64,000 nt of DNA from Cedecea davisae DSM 4568 (GTDB taxonomy: Bacteria; Pseudomonadota; Gammaproteobacteria; Enterobacterales; Enterobacteriaceae): the NCBI RefSeq assembly GCF_000412335.2, contig NZ_KE161030.1:3712626-3776625 (forward strand). The letters are read 5' to 3'. Below the pieces are notes generated by a model. That model saw only the letters and a program-made list of their open reading frames with translations, ran no database searches and was not told the DNA's origin. Numbering within the stretch: the first letter of the stretch is position 1; every line of letters starts with the position of its first letter. The translations under genes and the position numbers were made by a program. Positions 28,934-41,548 of the stretch are shown in pieces.

Positions 28934-30646
28934 CTAGTCCCACAAATCTCTGGCGGGATCGAGCACGGGTCGAACAATCCCGGCGCGCACGGTGAAATCA
29001 CCAAAGCCTTCATCGGCCTCACGCTCTTTCGCCCAGCGGCCTACCAGCTCATCAATTGAACTGAGGATCTCCGGCTCGGTAATGTTTTCACGGTACATAC
29101 GCGGAATTCTCGTCCCGATGCGGTTGCCGCCAACGTGCAGGTTATAGCGCCCAGGCGCTTTACCCACCAGGCCAATTTCCGCCAGCAGCGCGCGGCCACA
29201 GCCGTTCGGGCAGCCGGTAACTCGCGTCACAATGTGCTCATCCGGTACGTTGTGTTTGTCCAGCACCTGCTCGACTTTGGTAACGAACTCCGGCAGGAAG
29301 CGTTCGGCCTCAGCCATCGCCAGCGGGCAGGTTGGAAACGCCACGCAGGCCATTGAGTTTTCACGCTGAGGCGTGACCGCATTCATCAGGCCGTGCCCGG
29401 TTGCCAGCTTCTCAATTTTAGCTTTTTCGCTTTCCGGCACGCCCGCGACGATCAGGTTCTGATTCGCGGTCAGGCGGAAGTCGCCTTTGTGGATCTGAGC
29501 TATTTTCAGCAGGCCGGTTTTCAGCGGGCGATCCGGGTAATCGAGAATACGGCCATTTTCGATAAACAGCGTCAGGTGCCATTTATCATCAATGCCTTTT
29601 ACCCAGCCGATACGGTCGCCGCGGCCGGTAAATTCGTAGGCTCGGGTCGGTTCAAACTTGATGCCGGCCCGGCGCTCCACCTCGGCCTTAAACACATCCA
29701 CGCCAACGCGCTCAAGGGTGTATTTGGTCTTGGCATTTTTACGGTCGGTACGGTTTCCCCAGTCTCGCTGGGTTGTTACCACGGCTTCTGCTACCGCCAG
29801 CGTGTGCTCCAGCGGAATATAGCCAAACTCGCTCGCGGTGCGGGCGTAGGTATTTTTGTTGCCGTGCTCAATCGACAGACCGCCGCCGACCAGCAGGTTA
29901 AACCCTACCAGTTTGCCGTTTTCAGCAATGGCGATAAAGTTCATGTCGTTGGCGTGCAGATCCACGTCATTTTGCGGCGGGATAACCACCGTCGTTTTGA
30001 ACTTACGCGGCAGATAAGTTGCCCCCAGGATCGGCTCTTCGTCGGTGGTGGCGACTTTTTCTTTATCCCACCAGATTTCCGCATAGGCGCGAGTGCGCGG
30101 CAGAAGGTGCTCGGAGAGCTTTTTCGCCCATTCGTAAGCTTCCTGATGCAGTTCGGACTCCACCGGATTAGAAGTACAAAGCACGTTACGGTTCACGTCG
30201 TTGGCGGTTGCCAGGGCGTCCAGCCCGACTTCATGCAGCATTTCATGCGCCGGTTTCACGTTCTTTTTCAGAATGCCGTGGAACTGGAAAGTCTGGCGGT
30301 TGGTCAGGCGAATGCTGCCGTAGATAGTTTTATCTTCGGCAAACTTATCAATAGCCTGCCACTGCTGAGTGGTGATAATCCCCCCCGGCAGACGGCAGCG
30401 CAGCATCATCGCGTGGCGCGGCTCCAGCTTTTGTTCAGCACGCTCGGCGCGAATGTCGCGGTCATCCTGCTGGTACATGCCGTGAAAGCGGATCAGCAGG
30501 AAGTTATCGCCGTTAAAACCGCCGGTCAGGCCGTCCTGCAGGTCTTCTTTAATTGTGCCGCGCAGGAAATCGCTATCGCGTTTCAGCCGTTCGGCGTCAA
30601 CCAGTTTTCCTTCGACCACCAGAGGGCCAGGGTGTTTTTCGCTCAT
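28934..30646 (-). CDS. cysI: Sulfite reductase hemoprotein beta subunit
   Basis: 570 aa, the E. coli length. The siroheme/[4Fe-4S] subunit reduces sulfite to sulfide with electrons from CysJ. The metal-cluster cysteines lie in [17 protein letters not shown] and [15 protein letters not shown]. The N-terminal parachute arm contains [12 protein letters not shown]. The ATG shares one base with the cysJ stop (TAATG). The last bases reach the repeat cluster before cysH. Confidence 0.98.
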   Translation of the reverse strand: MSEKHPGPLVVEGKLVDAERLKRDSDFLRGTIKEDLQDGLTGGFNGDNFLLIRFHGMYQQDDRDIRAERAEQKLEPRHAMMLRCRLPGGIITTQQWQAIDKFAEDKTIYGSIRLTNRQTFQFHGILKKNVKPAHEMLHEVGLDALATANDVNRNVLCTSNPVESELHQEAYEWAKKLSEHLLPRTRAYAEIWWDKEKVATTDEEPILGATYLPRKFKTTVVIPPQNDVDLHANDMNFIAIAENGKLVGFNLLVGGGLSIEHGNKNTYARTASEFGYIPLEHTLAVAEAVVTTQRDWGNRTDRKNAKTKYTLERVGVDVFKAEVERRAGIKFEPTRAYEFTGRGDRIGWVKGIDDKWHLTLFIENGRILDYPDRPLKTGLLKIAQIHKGDFRLTANQNLIVAGVPESEKAKIEKLATGHGLMNAVTPQRENSMACVAFPTCPLAMAEAERFLPEFVTKVEQVLDKHNVPDEHIVTRVTGCPNGCGRALLAEIGLVGKAPGRYNLHVGGNRIGTRIPRMYRENITEPEILSSIDELVGRWAKEREADEGFGDFTVRAGIVRPVLDPARDLWD

Positions 30647-32451
30647 TAGTAGACATCTCGCTGATAACGGCGCTCAACGCGCAGCTCACTTAAAAACTCA
30701 TCCGCCGCTTCGGTGTCCATGCCACCGTGGACGGAAACCACTTCCAGTAAAGCCTGCTCAACGTCCTTCGCCATGCGATTGGCGTCGCCGCAGACATAAA
30801 TGTGGGCGCCTTCCTGAATCCAGCTCCACAGTTCCGCGCCTTTCTCGCGCAGTTTGTCTTGTACGTATATTTTATGCTGCTGGTCGCGGGACCAGGCCAG
30901 GTCTATGTTGGTCAGCAGGCCGTCTTTAACGTAGCGCTGCCACTCCACCTGGTAGAGAAAATCTTCGGTAAAGTGCGGGTTGCCGAAGAACAGCCAGTTC
31001 TTGCCGCTGGCGCCTTCGCTGTCGCGCTGCTGAATAAAAGCGCGGAACGGCGCGATGCCGGTACCGGGCCCAATCATGATGACCGGCGTTTCCGGGCTTG
31101 CGGGCAGGCGGAAATTGTCGTTGTGCTCGATGAACACACGCACTTCGCCGTCTTCTTCCAGACGATCGGCCAGGAAGCCAGAAGCCCCGCCGCTGCGGGC
31201 GCGCCCTTCAATTTCATAACGTACCGCGCCGACGGTAATGTGTACTTCGCTCTCCGCTTCCGCCTGAGAAGAAGCGATAGAATAGAGGCGTGGAGTCAGC
31301 GGGCGCAGCAGGCCGATAAGCTGCTCAGCCGTCAGTTCGGCTGGCGCATAACGCGCCATATCCACAATCGGCGTAGTTTGAGCATAGTGCTGTAATTTCG
31401 CTTTATCACCCACCAGCTCCAGCAGCGCGGGGTTGCGGGTCAACTGAGCGTAGTTCTCCACAATATTGGCGGTGTTTACCGTCAGCTCGAAGTGCCATTG
31501 CAGGGCTTCGCTCAGCGGCAGCGTTTTACCGCCAACGGTGACGCTTTCATCGCCCTTCAGCCACAGCAATTCGGTCAACTCTTTGACTAACGCAGGATCG
31601 TTTTGATACCAGACGCCAAGAGCATCGCCGGGTTGGTAGCGCAAGCCGGAATCGCCAAGATCGATTTCGACGTGGCGCACGTCTTTATCGGAATCGCGGC
31701 TGGTAATTTTCTGGTTAACTGCAAGCGTGGCGGTTAGCGGCGATTCTTTGCTGTAGGGGCTGGTGAAAATTTCATTGCTTGCTCCGCTCGCCGTGGCCGC
31801 AGCCTGCGCGGGGGTTTCGGCAGGAACGCGAGACTTCAGTAGCTCAACGATTTTGCCACGCCATTCCTGCGCGGCAGGCTGATATTCCACGTCGGTATCA
31901 ACTCTCTCCAGCAGGCGTTCCCCGCCCAGCTCGGCCAGCTTACTGTCGAAGTCTTTACCTGACTGGCAGAAGAATTCGTAAGAGCTGTCGCCGAGGCCAA
32001 AGACCGCAAACGCGGTGCCGTCGAGTTTTGGCGCTTTTTTCGAGAACAGGAATTTATGCAGGGCAACGGCTTCTTCCGGCGGCTCCCCTTCACCCTGAGT
32101 TGAGCTCACGACAATCAGCAGTTTTTCCTGGGCAATTTGTTTGAATTTATAGTCGCCAGCATTAACCAGATTGACGTTCAGTTTAGCCGCCAGTAAATCA
32201 TCACGCAGCTGCTCGCTCACGCGGCGCGCATTGCCCGTCTGCGAGGCGGAAATCAGCGTAATGGCCGGAGCCTCAGCCGCCGGAGCCGCTACGCCCGCAA
32301 CCGCACCCGGCTGCTGGTTAATCATTCCCCAGAAATAGCCGGACAACCAGGCCAGTTGGGTGGTTGAAAAATCAGTGGTCGCCGCCTGAAGGCGCGCCAG
32401 CTGGTCCGGAGTGAGCGGCAGTAAAGCGCTCGGTGGGGCCTGAGTTGTCAT
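30646..32451 (-). CDS. cysJ: Sulfite reductase flavoprotein alpha subunit
   Basis: A 601-aa NADPH-dependent flavoprotein (E. coli 599). The N-terminal FMN (flavodoxin) domain has [16 protein letters not shown] and [14 protein letters not shown] linker precedes the FAD domain (RLYSIASS) and the NADPH domain ([33 protein letters not shown]). It ends in the conserved RRYQRDVY. First gene of the cysJIH operon; the promoter region is within 32452-32753. Confidence 0.98.
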   Translation of the reverse strand: MTTQAPPSALLPLTPDQLARLQAATTDFSTTQLAWLSGYFWGMINQQPGAVAGVAAPAAEAPAITLISASQTGNARRVSEQLRDDLLAAKLNVNLVNAGDYKFKQIAQEKLLIVVSSTQGEGEPPEEAVALHKFLFSKKAPKLDGTAFAVFGLGDSSYEFFCQSGKDFDSKLAELGGERLLERVDTDVEYQPAAQEWRGKIVELLKSRVPAETPAQAAATASGASNEIFTSPYSKESPLTATLAVNQKITSRDSDKDVRHVEIDLGDSGLRYQPGDALGVWYQNDPALVKELTELLWLKGDESVTVGGKTLPLSEALQWHFELTVNTANIVENYAQLTRNPALLELVGDKAKLQHYAQTTPIVDMARYAPAELTAEQLIGLLRPLTPRLYSIASSQAEAESEVHITVGAVRYEIEGRARSGGASGFLADRLEEDGEVRVFIEHNDNFRLPASPETPVIMIGPGTGIAPFRAFIQQRDSEGASGKNWLFFGNPHFTEDFLYQVEWQRYVKDGLLTNIDLAWSRDQQHKIYVQDKLREKGAELWSWIQEGAHIYVCGDANRMAKDVEQALLEVVSVHGGMDTEAADEFLSELRVERRYQRDVY

Positions 32452-32753
32452 GCGTATTTAGCTTCCAGTAGCAAAGGCAAAAAAAGGGCTTACAGACTGT
32501 AATGAGTCAAGGTTAACCAGCAGGTTATCAACAATTAAAGAAGGGATGGAAATAATAAATAACTAAAACGACTAATCGTTTTTTCAGGTAAATCATAGTG
32601 TTAAAAGCGATTAATTAACTAACTGATGACAAAGGGGTTTTCATCAGTTAACCGTTGGTTACACAGCGTAGCCGCCCGGAGTCGGGTTTAGTTAATGCGA
32701 AAAATAACCTATTCCGCTATCATGCTGCGGTTTTTCGAATTCCAGAGAGTTGA
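32452..32753. other. cysJ-queD divergent intergenic region with a 10-bp inverted repeat
   Basis: This 302-bp AT-rich gap carries the divergent promoters of cysJIH and queD. I see no small ORF or RNA gene. TAACTGATGA (32620-32629) and its exact complement TCATCAGTTA (32641-32650) flank an 11-nt loop. CysB sites are expected near cysJ but are too degenerate to place by eye. Confidence 0.6.
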
Positions 32754-33116
32754 ATGATGTCCACCACCCTGTTTAAAGATTTTACCTTCGAAGCCGCTCA
32801 CCACCTGCCCAATGTACCGGAAGGCCACAAATGCGGTCGCCTGCACGGCCACTCCTTTATGGTGCGCCTGGAAATTACCGGCGAGGTGGATCCGCATACC
32901 GGCTGGATAATCGACTTCTCCGAGTTGAAAGCGGCATTTAAGCCAACTTACGATCGCCTCGATCACTATTATCTGAACGATATTCCGGGGCTGGAAAATC
33001 CAACCAGCGAAGTGTTGGCAAAATGGATTTGGGATCAGATGAAGCCCGTTATGCCGCTGCTCAGCGCGGTGATGATTAAAGAAACCTGCACCGCTGGCTG
33101 CGTCTACCGTGGGTAA
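32754..33116 (+). CDS. queD: 6-carboxytetrahydropterin synthase QueD
   Basis: A 120-aa member of the PTPS family (E. coli 121). It converts dihydroneopterin triphosphate to 6-carboxytetrahydropterin, the second step of queuosine precursor synthesis. The catalytic cysteine and zinc histidines are in [32 protein letters not shown] ends the protein. QueE, which uses its product, is encoded convergently at 33146. Confidence 0.97.
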   Translation: MMSTTLFKDFTFEAAHHLPNVPEGHKCGRLHGHSFMVRLEITGEVDPHTGWIIDFSELKAAFKPTYDRLDHYYLNDIPGLENPTSEVLAKWIWDQMKPVMPLLSAVMIKETCTAGCVYRG

Positions 33117-33120
33117 AAAG

Positions 33121-33144
33121 AAAGGCACCAGACGGTGCCTTTTT
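33121..33144. terminator. Bidirectional terminator between queD and queE
   Basis: A 9-bp perfect stem, AAAGGCACC/GGTGCCTTT, with a 4-nt loop. Five T follow on the plus strand and A-rich DNA (AAAAAG) precedes it, so it can serve both genes. Confidence 0.9.
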
Positions 33145-33145
33145 A

Positions 33146-33817
33146 CTATGCGATATTCAGGTATTTATGCGTCTGCATCGACAGCCGCCAGTTGCGGGCA
33201 ATACAGGTTTCGATGCACAGGCGCGTAGCATCTTCTTTCTGGCTTATCGGCTGAAGCGCGATAATCCGGCTCTTTTCATCCGTCAGCGTCGCCAGCAGGT
33301 CATCCAGCGCTTCAATATCACGCATGCGGCCCACCGGATGTTTGATTTCATCCGCGCGTTCCAGCGCCTGAGACAGGATGTCGTAGCCGCCGCGCATGTT
33401 CACCTTCGGGGAAACCGTCACCCAGGTATTGGCGCTACAGCGGACTTCATGCGTACCGCTGGTTTCTATCTGGCAGCTAAAACCGTTTTTCTCCAGCAGT
33501 TCCGTTAGCGGGGTCAGGTCGTGAATGCAAGGCTCGCCGCCGGTTATCACGACGTGGCGTGCGGTGTAGCCCTGGCGGCCAATAACGGCCAGCAGATCTT
33601 CGGCGCTGCCCGCGCCCCATTTATCGCTTTCTTTGGTTTTTGCCAGGATGCTGAACAGCGAAACTTCACGATCCGCGAGCTTATCCCAGGTGTGTTTGGT
33701 GTCGCACCAGGCGCAGCCTACCGGGCAACCTTGCAGGCGAATAAAAATGGCCGGCACGCCGGTAAAATAGCCTTCCCCTTGCAGGGTCTGGAACATCTCG
33801 TTAATCGGGTACTGCAT
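33146..33817 (-). CDS. queE: 7-carboxy-7-deazaguanine synthase QueE
   Basis: A 223-aa radical SAM enzyme, the E. coli length. It rearranges 6-carboxytetrahydropterin to 7-carboxy-7-deazaguanine for queuosine. The Fe-S motif is the CX3CX2C in QGCPVGCAWCDTKHTW; VVITGGEPCIHD follows. I placed the start at 33817 (MQYPINEMFQTLQGEG); an upstream in-frame ATG adds seven non-conserved residues. QueF, a later enzyme of the route, is at 50826. Confidence 0.97.
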   Translation of the reverse strand: MQYPINEMFQTLQGEGYFTGVPAIFIRLQGCPVGCAWCDTKHTWDKLADREVSLFSILAKTKESDKWGAGSAEDLLAVIGRQGYTARHVVITGGEPCIHDLTPLTELLEKNGFSCQIETSGTHEVRCSANTWVTVSPKVNMRGGYDILSQALERADEIKHPVGRMRDIEALDDLLATLTDEKSRIIALQPISQKEDATRLCIETCIARNWRLSMQTHKYLNIA

Positions 33818-33927
33818 AATTATCTCAGTCATAGTCACAAAAAGTAATTATCGCAGAACTGGCGATTGAGATCATGCCTAATGCGGCTGCGGGACGCAGC
33901 AGGTACAGAAGGGAATCAAATATCTAA

Positions 33928-33956
33928 CAGAAGGCCGGGGTTAGCCCGGCCTTCTG
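33928..33956 (-). terminator. adhP terminator
   Basis: A 12-bp perfect stem, CAGAAGGCCGGG/CCCGGCCTTCTG, with a 5-nt loop lies just after the adhP stop. The T tract on the minus strand (TTAGATATTT) is interrupted, but the stem is very stable. Confidence 0.75.
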
Positions 33957-33958
33957 CG

Positions 33959-34975
33959 CTATTTTTTACGTTTAAAATCAATCACCATACGGCCTTTGAT
34001 TTTTCCGCTTTCCATCTCATGGAAGATGGTATTGATGTCTTCCAACGGGCGCAGCGTTACCTTCGGCGTCACTTTCCCTTCAGCCGCAAACTGGAAGGCT
34101 TCGGTAAGGTCCTGACGAGTGCCGACCAGAGAACCCACTACTTCAATGCCGTCCAGCACCAGGCGAGGGATGTTCAGGCTCATGGACTCAGGCGGCAGGC
34201 CAACGGCAACAATACGTGCACCCGCGCGAACCGCATCCACGGCAGAGTTGAACGCCGCTTTAGCAACCGCAGTAACCACGGCAGCGTGCGCACCGCCGGT
34301 TTTCTCCTGAATAATTTTCGCCGCGTCTTCATTACGCGAGTTAATCACCAGATCCGCCCCGCTCTCTTTGGCGAATTCAAGCTGAGCGTCGTTGACGTCA
34401 ATAGCAATGACTTTGGCGTTAAACACATTTTTGGCATATTGCAGCGCGAGGTTACCCAAACCGCCAAGGCCGTAAATCGCAATCCACTGGCCAGGTTTGA
34501 TATGGGAAACTTTCACCGCTTTATAAGTGGTCACTCCGGCGCAGGTGATGCTGCTGGCTTCCGCTGAAGCTAAGCCGTCCGGTACTTTTACCGCATAGTC
34601 GGCAACCACAATGCACTCTTCCGCCATGCCGCCATCGACGGTGTAACCGGCGTTGGTTACGCTGCGGCACAGGGTTTCATTACCAGAGTTACAATATTCG
34701 CAGTGCCCGCAACCCCGGAAGAACCAGGCCACGCTTGCGCGGTCGCCGACCTTCAGCGAAGCAACGCCAGGCCCGATGGCCTTAACGATACCAATCCCTT
34801 CATGTCCCAGGGTTGTCCCGGTTACATCGCCAAAATCACCATTCTTAACATGTAAATCGGTGTGGCAAACGCCACAGCATTCCATCGTTAGCAACGCTTC
34901 ACCGTGCGCCAGGGCGCGCATTGGCTTGTCGATAATCTCTACGGAATGATCCTTGCTTACAACGGCAGCTTTCAT
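33959..34975 (-). CDS. adhP: Zinc-dependent alcohol dehydrogenase AdhP
   Basis: A 338-aa medium-chain alcohol dehydrogenase (E. coli AdhP 336) that oxidises ethanol and other primary alcohols with NAD. The catalytic zinc site is in [16 protein letters not shown] and GHEG. The structural zinc site is [15 protein letters not shown]. The Rossmann motif is [15 protein letters not shown]. Sequence is close to E. coli AdhP, but that gene lies far away in E. coli; here it occupies the queE-eno interval. Codon use looks like that of its neighbours. Confidence 0.93.
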   Translation of the reverse strand: MKAAVVSKDHSVEIIDKPMRALAHGEALLTMECCGVCHTDLHVKNGDFGDVTGTTLGHEGIGIVKAIGPGVASLKVGDRASVAWFFRGCGHCEYCNSGNETLCRSVTNAGYTVDGGMAEECIVVADYAVKVPDGLASAEASSITCAGVTTYKAVKVSHIKPGQWIAIYGLGGLGNLALQYAKNVFNAKVIAIDVNDAQLEFAKESGADLVINSRNEDAAKIIQEKTGGAHAAVVTAVAKAAFNSAVDAVRAGARIVAVGLPPESMSLNIPRLVLDGIEVVGSLVGTRQDLTEAFQFAAEGKVTPKVTLRPLEDINTIFHEMESGKIKGRMVIDFKRKK

Positions 34976-35090
34976 GGGCGGTCTCCTGACCTGTAGTTAA
35001 TGACCCACTTAGCCTGGCCTGGTCTGCCAGCGGGCGCAACCGATAAGAATTAATTAAGCATTTGATGTGAAAGGTTTTAACATTCAGGCG

Positions 35091-35117
35091 AAAAAAAACC
35101 CACCGAAGCGGGTTTTT
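35091..35117 (-). terminator. eno terminator
   Basis: On the minus strand AAACCCGC-TTCG-GTGGGTTT forms an 8-bp stem with a TTCG tetraloop, followed by a run of T. It lies 28 bp after the eno stop. Confidence 0.92.
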
Positions 35118-35144
35118 ATCAGAACCTAAAGAGGCAGTAAGAAA

Positions 35145-36473
<1,329 letters not shown>

Positions 36474-36535
36474 TTAAACTAAAACTCCAGACAAACAACG
36501 CGCGATGATATCGCGCGTTGCCGTTCTAACTCTGC

Positions 36536-38188
<1,653 letters not shown>

Positions 38189-38398
38189 TTAGGTTTAAAG
38201 ACGATGGAATAACCAGGACGGGAAAGTAGTATACCCGAACAGCATGGGCGCCACAAACATTCATTCTGTTCCGCGGATTTCAATCCGGCACCACAGTCAG
38301 GCTAAGAAAATAGCCTGACTGCAATAAATGTTTTTGACGTAAATCAAGCGCTTGTTAAATAGAATGCGCCAGAAAGTGCGTTTGGTAGCAAAAACGCT

Positions 38399-39190
38399 TT
38401 AGATATCAGTTTCCTGGCGTTTCACTTCTTGCCACGCATTTTCCATAACTTCCAGTCCCGCCTGCTCCATTGTCAGGCCCTGGGCGGCAACAATCGCCTC
38501 CACTTTCCGAAAACGTGCTTCAAATTTCCGGTTAGCTTTTTGCAATGCGACTTCCGCTTTGGTGCCTAAATGGCGGGCCAGATTGACGGTAGCGAACAGT
38601 AAATCGCCAACTTCTTCTTCCAGTTTGGCTTCATCCACGACGGCCTGTTTTGCTTCAAACATGACTTCGTCGATCTCTTCGTGAACTTTATCCAGCACCG
38701 GGCCCAGCGTGGTCCAGTCAAAACCGACATTGGAGCAGCGTTTCTGGATTTTTTGCGCACGCATCAGCGCCGGAAGTGCTTCGGGAATATCGTCCAGCGC
38801 CGAGTGCTGAGCCTTCTGCGCACGCTCTTCAATTTTGATCTGTTCCCACTTCGCCAGGACTTCGCTGCTGGTCGCGGCGTCGCCGTCGGCGAAGATATGC
38901 GGATGGCGGCGCTCAAGCTTATCGCTGATTGCCCGGCAGATATCTTCGAAGTTAAAACGATCTTCTTCCTCGGCCATCCGGGCGTAAAACACCACCTGGA
39001 ACAGCAGATCGCCAAGCTCGCCGCGCAGATCGTCAAAATCTTCGCGGTTGATAGCGTCGAGCACTTCATAGGTTTCTTCGAGGGTGTGGGGGGCAATGGT
39101 GGAGAATGTCTGCTCGCGATCCCACGGGCAGCCGTTTTCAGGATCGCGCAGGCGCTGCATGATGCCGAGCAGGCGGTCGATTTGAGTCAT
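38399..39190 (-). CDS. mazG: Nucleoside triphosphate pyrophosphohydrolase MazG
   Basis: 263 aa, the E. coli length. It hydrolyses (d)NTPs to monophosphates and in E. coli lowers ppGpp during starvation. Two tandem all-alpha MazG domains carry EE..E..D metal motifs: TLEETYEVLDAI with GELGDLLFQVVF, and VHEEIDEVMFEA with EEEVGDLLFATVN. The ATG at 39190 has an AAGGAATG SD. E. coli has mazEF between relA and mazG; here only a 75-bp gap with a repeat. Confidence 0.97.
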   Translation of the reverse strand: MTQIDRLLGIMQRLRDPENGCPWDREQTFSTIAPHTLEETYEVLDAINREDFDDLRGELGDLLFQVVFYARMAEEEDRFNFEDICRAISDKLERRHPHIFADGDAATSSEVLAKWEQIKIEERAQKAQHSALDDIPEALPALMRAQKIQKRCSNVGFDWTTLGPVLDKVHEEIDEVMFEAKQAVVDEAKLEEEVGDLLFATVNLARHLGTKAEVALQKANRKFEARFRKVEAIVAAQGLTMEQAGLEVMENAWQEVKRQETDI

Positions 39191-39210
39191 TATCATTCCT
39201 TGTTTTTTTA

Positions 39211-39258
39211 CCCTCACCCAGGCTCTCTCCCTAAAAGCGAGAGGAGCGGAGTAAGGGG
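39211..39258. repeat. REP-like element between relA and mazG
   Basis: An imperfect inverted repeat starting CCCTCACCCAGGCTCTCTCCC and ending in a purine-rich arm (GAGAGGAGCGGAGTAAGGGG). It shares the CCCTCACCC head with the cluster at 28805-28928. It fills nearly all of the relA-mazG gap. Confidence 0.6.
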
Positions 39259-39265
39259 CAATAAG

Positions 39266-41497
39266 TTAGCCGTGCAGCCTGCGGGCATCGATAATATCCG
39301 GCACCTGATTCAGCTTGCCGAGTACGCGACCCAGCACCTGTAGATTGTAGATTTCGATAGTCATATCGATAGTTGCCAGCTGCTGTTTGGTATCGCTGCG
39401 GCTGGCGACGCCCAGTACGTTAACCTTCTCGTTCGCCAGAATAGTCGTAATGTCTCGCAGCAGGCCGCTGCGGTCATTGGCCGTGACGCGCACCACCAGC
39501 GAGTAACCGCTGGAATAGCTTTCGCCCCAGACGGCATCAACAATGCGCTCCGGCGCGTGAGATTGCAGCTCTGCGAGCTGATCACAGTCGGCGCGGTGAA
39601 TCGAAATGCCCCGGCCCTGGGTAATAAAGCCGACAATCTCATCACCCGGGATCGGCTGGCAGCAGCGCGCAATGTGGTGCATCAGATTCCCAACGCCCTC
39701 AACCACGACGCGGCCATTATCTTTACTGCTGTGCGACTGTGGAGCGTAGGTTTTTTGCTTCAACTGGCGCAGCGCGGCGGCATCCTGCTCTTCGGCGCTT
39801 GGCTTATTAAACTGCGCCTGAAGGTAGTTGCTCATCTGGTTGAGGCGAATGTCGCCCCCGCCGATGGCCGCCAGTAACTCTTCAATTTCGTTGAAGTTGT
39901 AGCGCGGCAGCAGGGTTTTTTCCGCCTCTTTCAGGCTGATTCCCAGGTGTTCAATTTCGTCATCGAGGATCTGACGCCCGGCGAGAATATTTTTATCCCT
40001 GTCCTGCTTGCGGAACCAGTTGTGGATTTTCGCCCGCCCGCGGCTGGTGGTGATATAGCCGAGGTTAGGGTTCAGCCAGTCGCGGCTCGGGTTTGGCTGT
40101 TTCTGGGTAATGACCTCAATCTGGTCGCCCATTTGCAGCTGGTAGGTGAACGGCACGATACGCCCGCCAATCTTCGCCCCAATACAGCGGTGACCAACAT
40201 CACTGTGGATGTGATAGGCAAAGTCGAGCGGCGTGGAACCAGCGGGCAGGTCCACAACGTCACCTTTCGGGGTAAACACGTAAACCCGATCGTCGAACAC
40301 CTGGCTGCGAACTTCGTCGAGCATCTCGCCGGAGTCGGACATCTCTTCCTGCCAGGCAATCAGCTTACGCAGCCAGGCAATGCGATCTTCATAACCGGAG
40401 CTGCCGCTGCGCGCGTTTCCTTCTTTGTACTTCCAGTGCGCGGCAACGCCCAGCTCCGACTCTTCGTGCATCTGCCGGGTACGGATCTGGATTTCAATCG
40501 TCTTACCGTTCGGGCCAAGCACCACGGTATGAATCGACTGGTAGCCGTTGGGTTTGGGGTTCGCAACGTAGTCGTCGAACTCGTCCGGCAGGTGGCGGAA
40601 ATGCGTATGCACAATACCCAGCGCCGCGTAGCAGTCTTGCAGGCGCTCGGCGACGATACGCACCGCGCGCACGTCAAACAGTTCATCAAACGCCAGATGC
40701 TTTTTCTGCATTTTGCGCCAGATGCTGTAGATATGTTTTGGGCGGCCATAAACTTCGGCTTTCACGCCCTCTTCTTTCATCGAACTACGCAGCCCAGCCA
40801 CAAAATCATCGATGTAGTGTTCACGATCGATACGGCGTTCGTGCAGCAACTGGGCAATGCGCTTATATTCATCCGGGTGCAGGTAGCGGAAGCAGTAATC
40901 TTCCAGCTCCCACTTGAGCTGGCCGATGCCCAGTCGGTTAGCGAGCGGCGCATAGATATTGGTACACTCTTTGGCCGCCAGCACGCGTTCGTCTTCCGGC
41001 GCGTCCTTCACTTCTCGCAGATGGGCAATACGTTCGGCAAGTTTGATGACCACGCAGCGGAAATCATCCACCATCGCCAGCAGCATGCGGCGGACGTTAT
41101 CCACCTGGTCTGAGGAAACGGAGTCCGTGTGGGTCGCTTTAAGATGGCGAATCGCGTCCATATCGCGCACGCCGTGGATAAGCGTCACCACCTGCTTGCC
41201 GATATTTTCCAGCATCACCTCTTCGCTAACGACGCCCGCGTCCGCCAGCGGGAACAACAGCGCCGCGCGTAGGGTGTCGTTATCCATACTCAGCATCGAG
41301 AGGATTTCGACCATTTCAACACCGCGCCACAGCAGCAGCTCGGCATCAGGATGACCTTTGGTCTGGCGCTCACAATACGCCCAGGTTTCGGCTAAGCGTT
41401 CACACGACTGCTGGTTGGAAATCCCGAGGCTTGCAATCCATTTTTCGGGCGCAAATTCGCCAGCTTTGTTGAGATGTGCACTTCTTACCGCAACCAT
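39266..41497 (-). CDS. relA: GTP pyrophosphokinase RelA
   Basis: A 743-aa ribosome-associated (p)ppGpp synthetase (E. coli 744) that triggers the stringent response when uncharged tRNA enters the A site. The N-terminal pseudo-hydrolase domain lacks the HD metal site. The synthetase domain has RPKHIYSIWRKM and EFDDYVANPKPNGYQSIH with the catalytic EXDD. TGS (VFTPKGDVVDLPAGSTPLDFAY), helical, zinc-finger (ARCCQPIPGD) and ACT (RVTANDRSGLLRDI) domains follow. ATG at 41497 follows AGGAGAGG. Confidence 0.98.
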   Translation of the reverse strand: MVAVRSAHLNKAGEFAPEKWIASLGISNQQSCERLAETWAYCERQTKGHPDAELLLWRGVEMVEILSMLSMDNDTLRAALLFPLADAGVVSEEVMLENIGKQVVTLIHGVRDMDAIRHLKATHTDSVSSDQVDNVRRMLLAMVDDFRCVVIKLAERIAHLREVKDAPEDERVLAAKECTNIYAPLANRLGIGQLKWELEDYCFRYLHPDEYKRIAQLLHERRIDREHYIDDFVAGLRSSMKEEGVKAEVYGRPKHIYSIWRKMQKKHLAFDELFDVRAVRIVAERLQDCYAALGIVHTHFRHLPDEFDDYVANPKPNGYQSIHTVVLGPNGKTIEIQIRTRQMHEESELGVAAHWKYKEGNARSGSSGYEDRIAWLRKLIAWQEEMSDSGEMLDEVRSQVFDDRVYVFTPKGDVVDLPAGSTPLDFAYHIHSDVGHRCIGAKIGGRIVPFTYQLQMGDQIEVITQKQPNPSRDWLNPNLGYITTSRGRAKIHNWFRKQDRDKNILAGRQILDDEIEHLGISLKEAEKTLLPRYNFNEIEELLAAIGGGDIRLNQMSNYLQAQFNKPSAEEQDAAALRQLKQKTYAPQSHSSKDNGRVVVEGVGNLMHHIARCCQPIPGDEIVGFITQGRGISIHRADCDQLAELQSHAPERIVDAVWGESYSSGYSLVVRVTANDRSGLLRDITTILANEKVNVLGVASRSDTKQQLATIDMTIEIYNLQVLGRVLGKLNQVPDIIDARRLHG

Positions 41498-41548
41498 TAT
41501 CCTCTCCTGTCGGGCCAAAATTCAGGCAAACCAGCCTGATTAACCGCT

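Noticed and set aside
28801-28937. CRISPR-like array between cysH and cysI
   Set aside because: The repeated units are adjacent, self-complementary and of unequal length, with no unique spacers of constant size. They look like REP-type repeats.
29393-30649. 418-aa plus-strand open frame over cysI
   Set aside because: Antisense shadow of cysI, with no start signal or family motifs.
39947-41113. 388-aa plus-strand open frame over relA
   Set aside because: Antisense shadow of relA; composition typical of a reversed coding strand.
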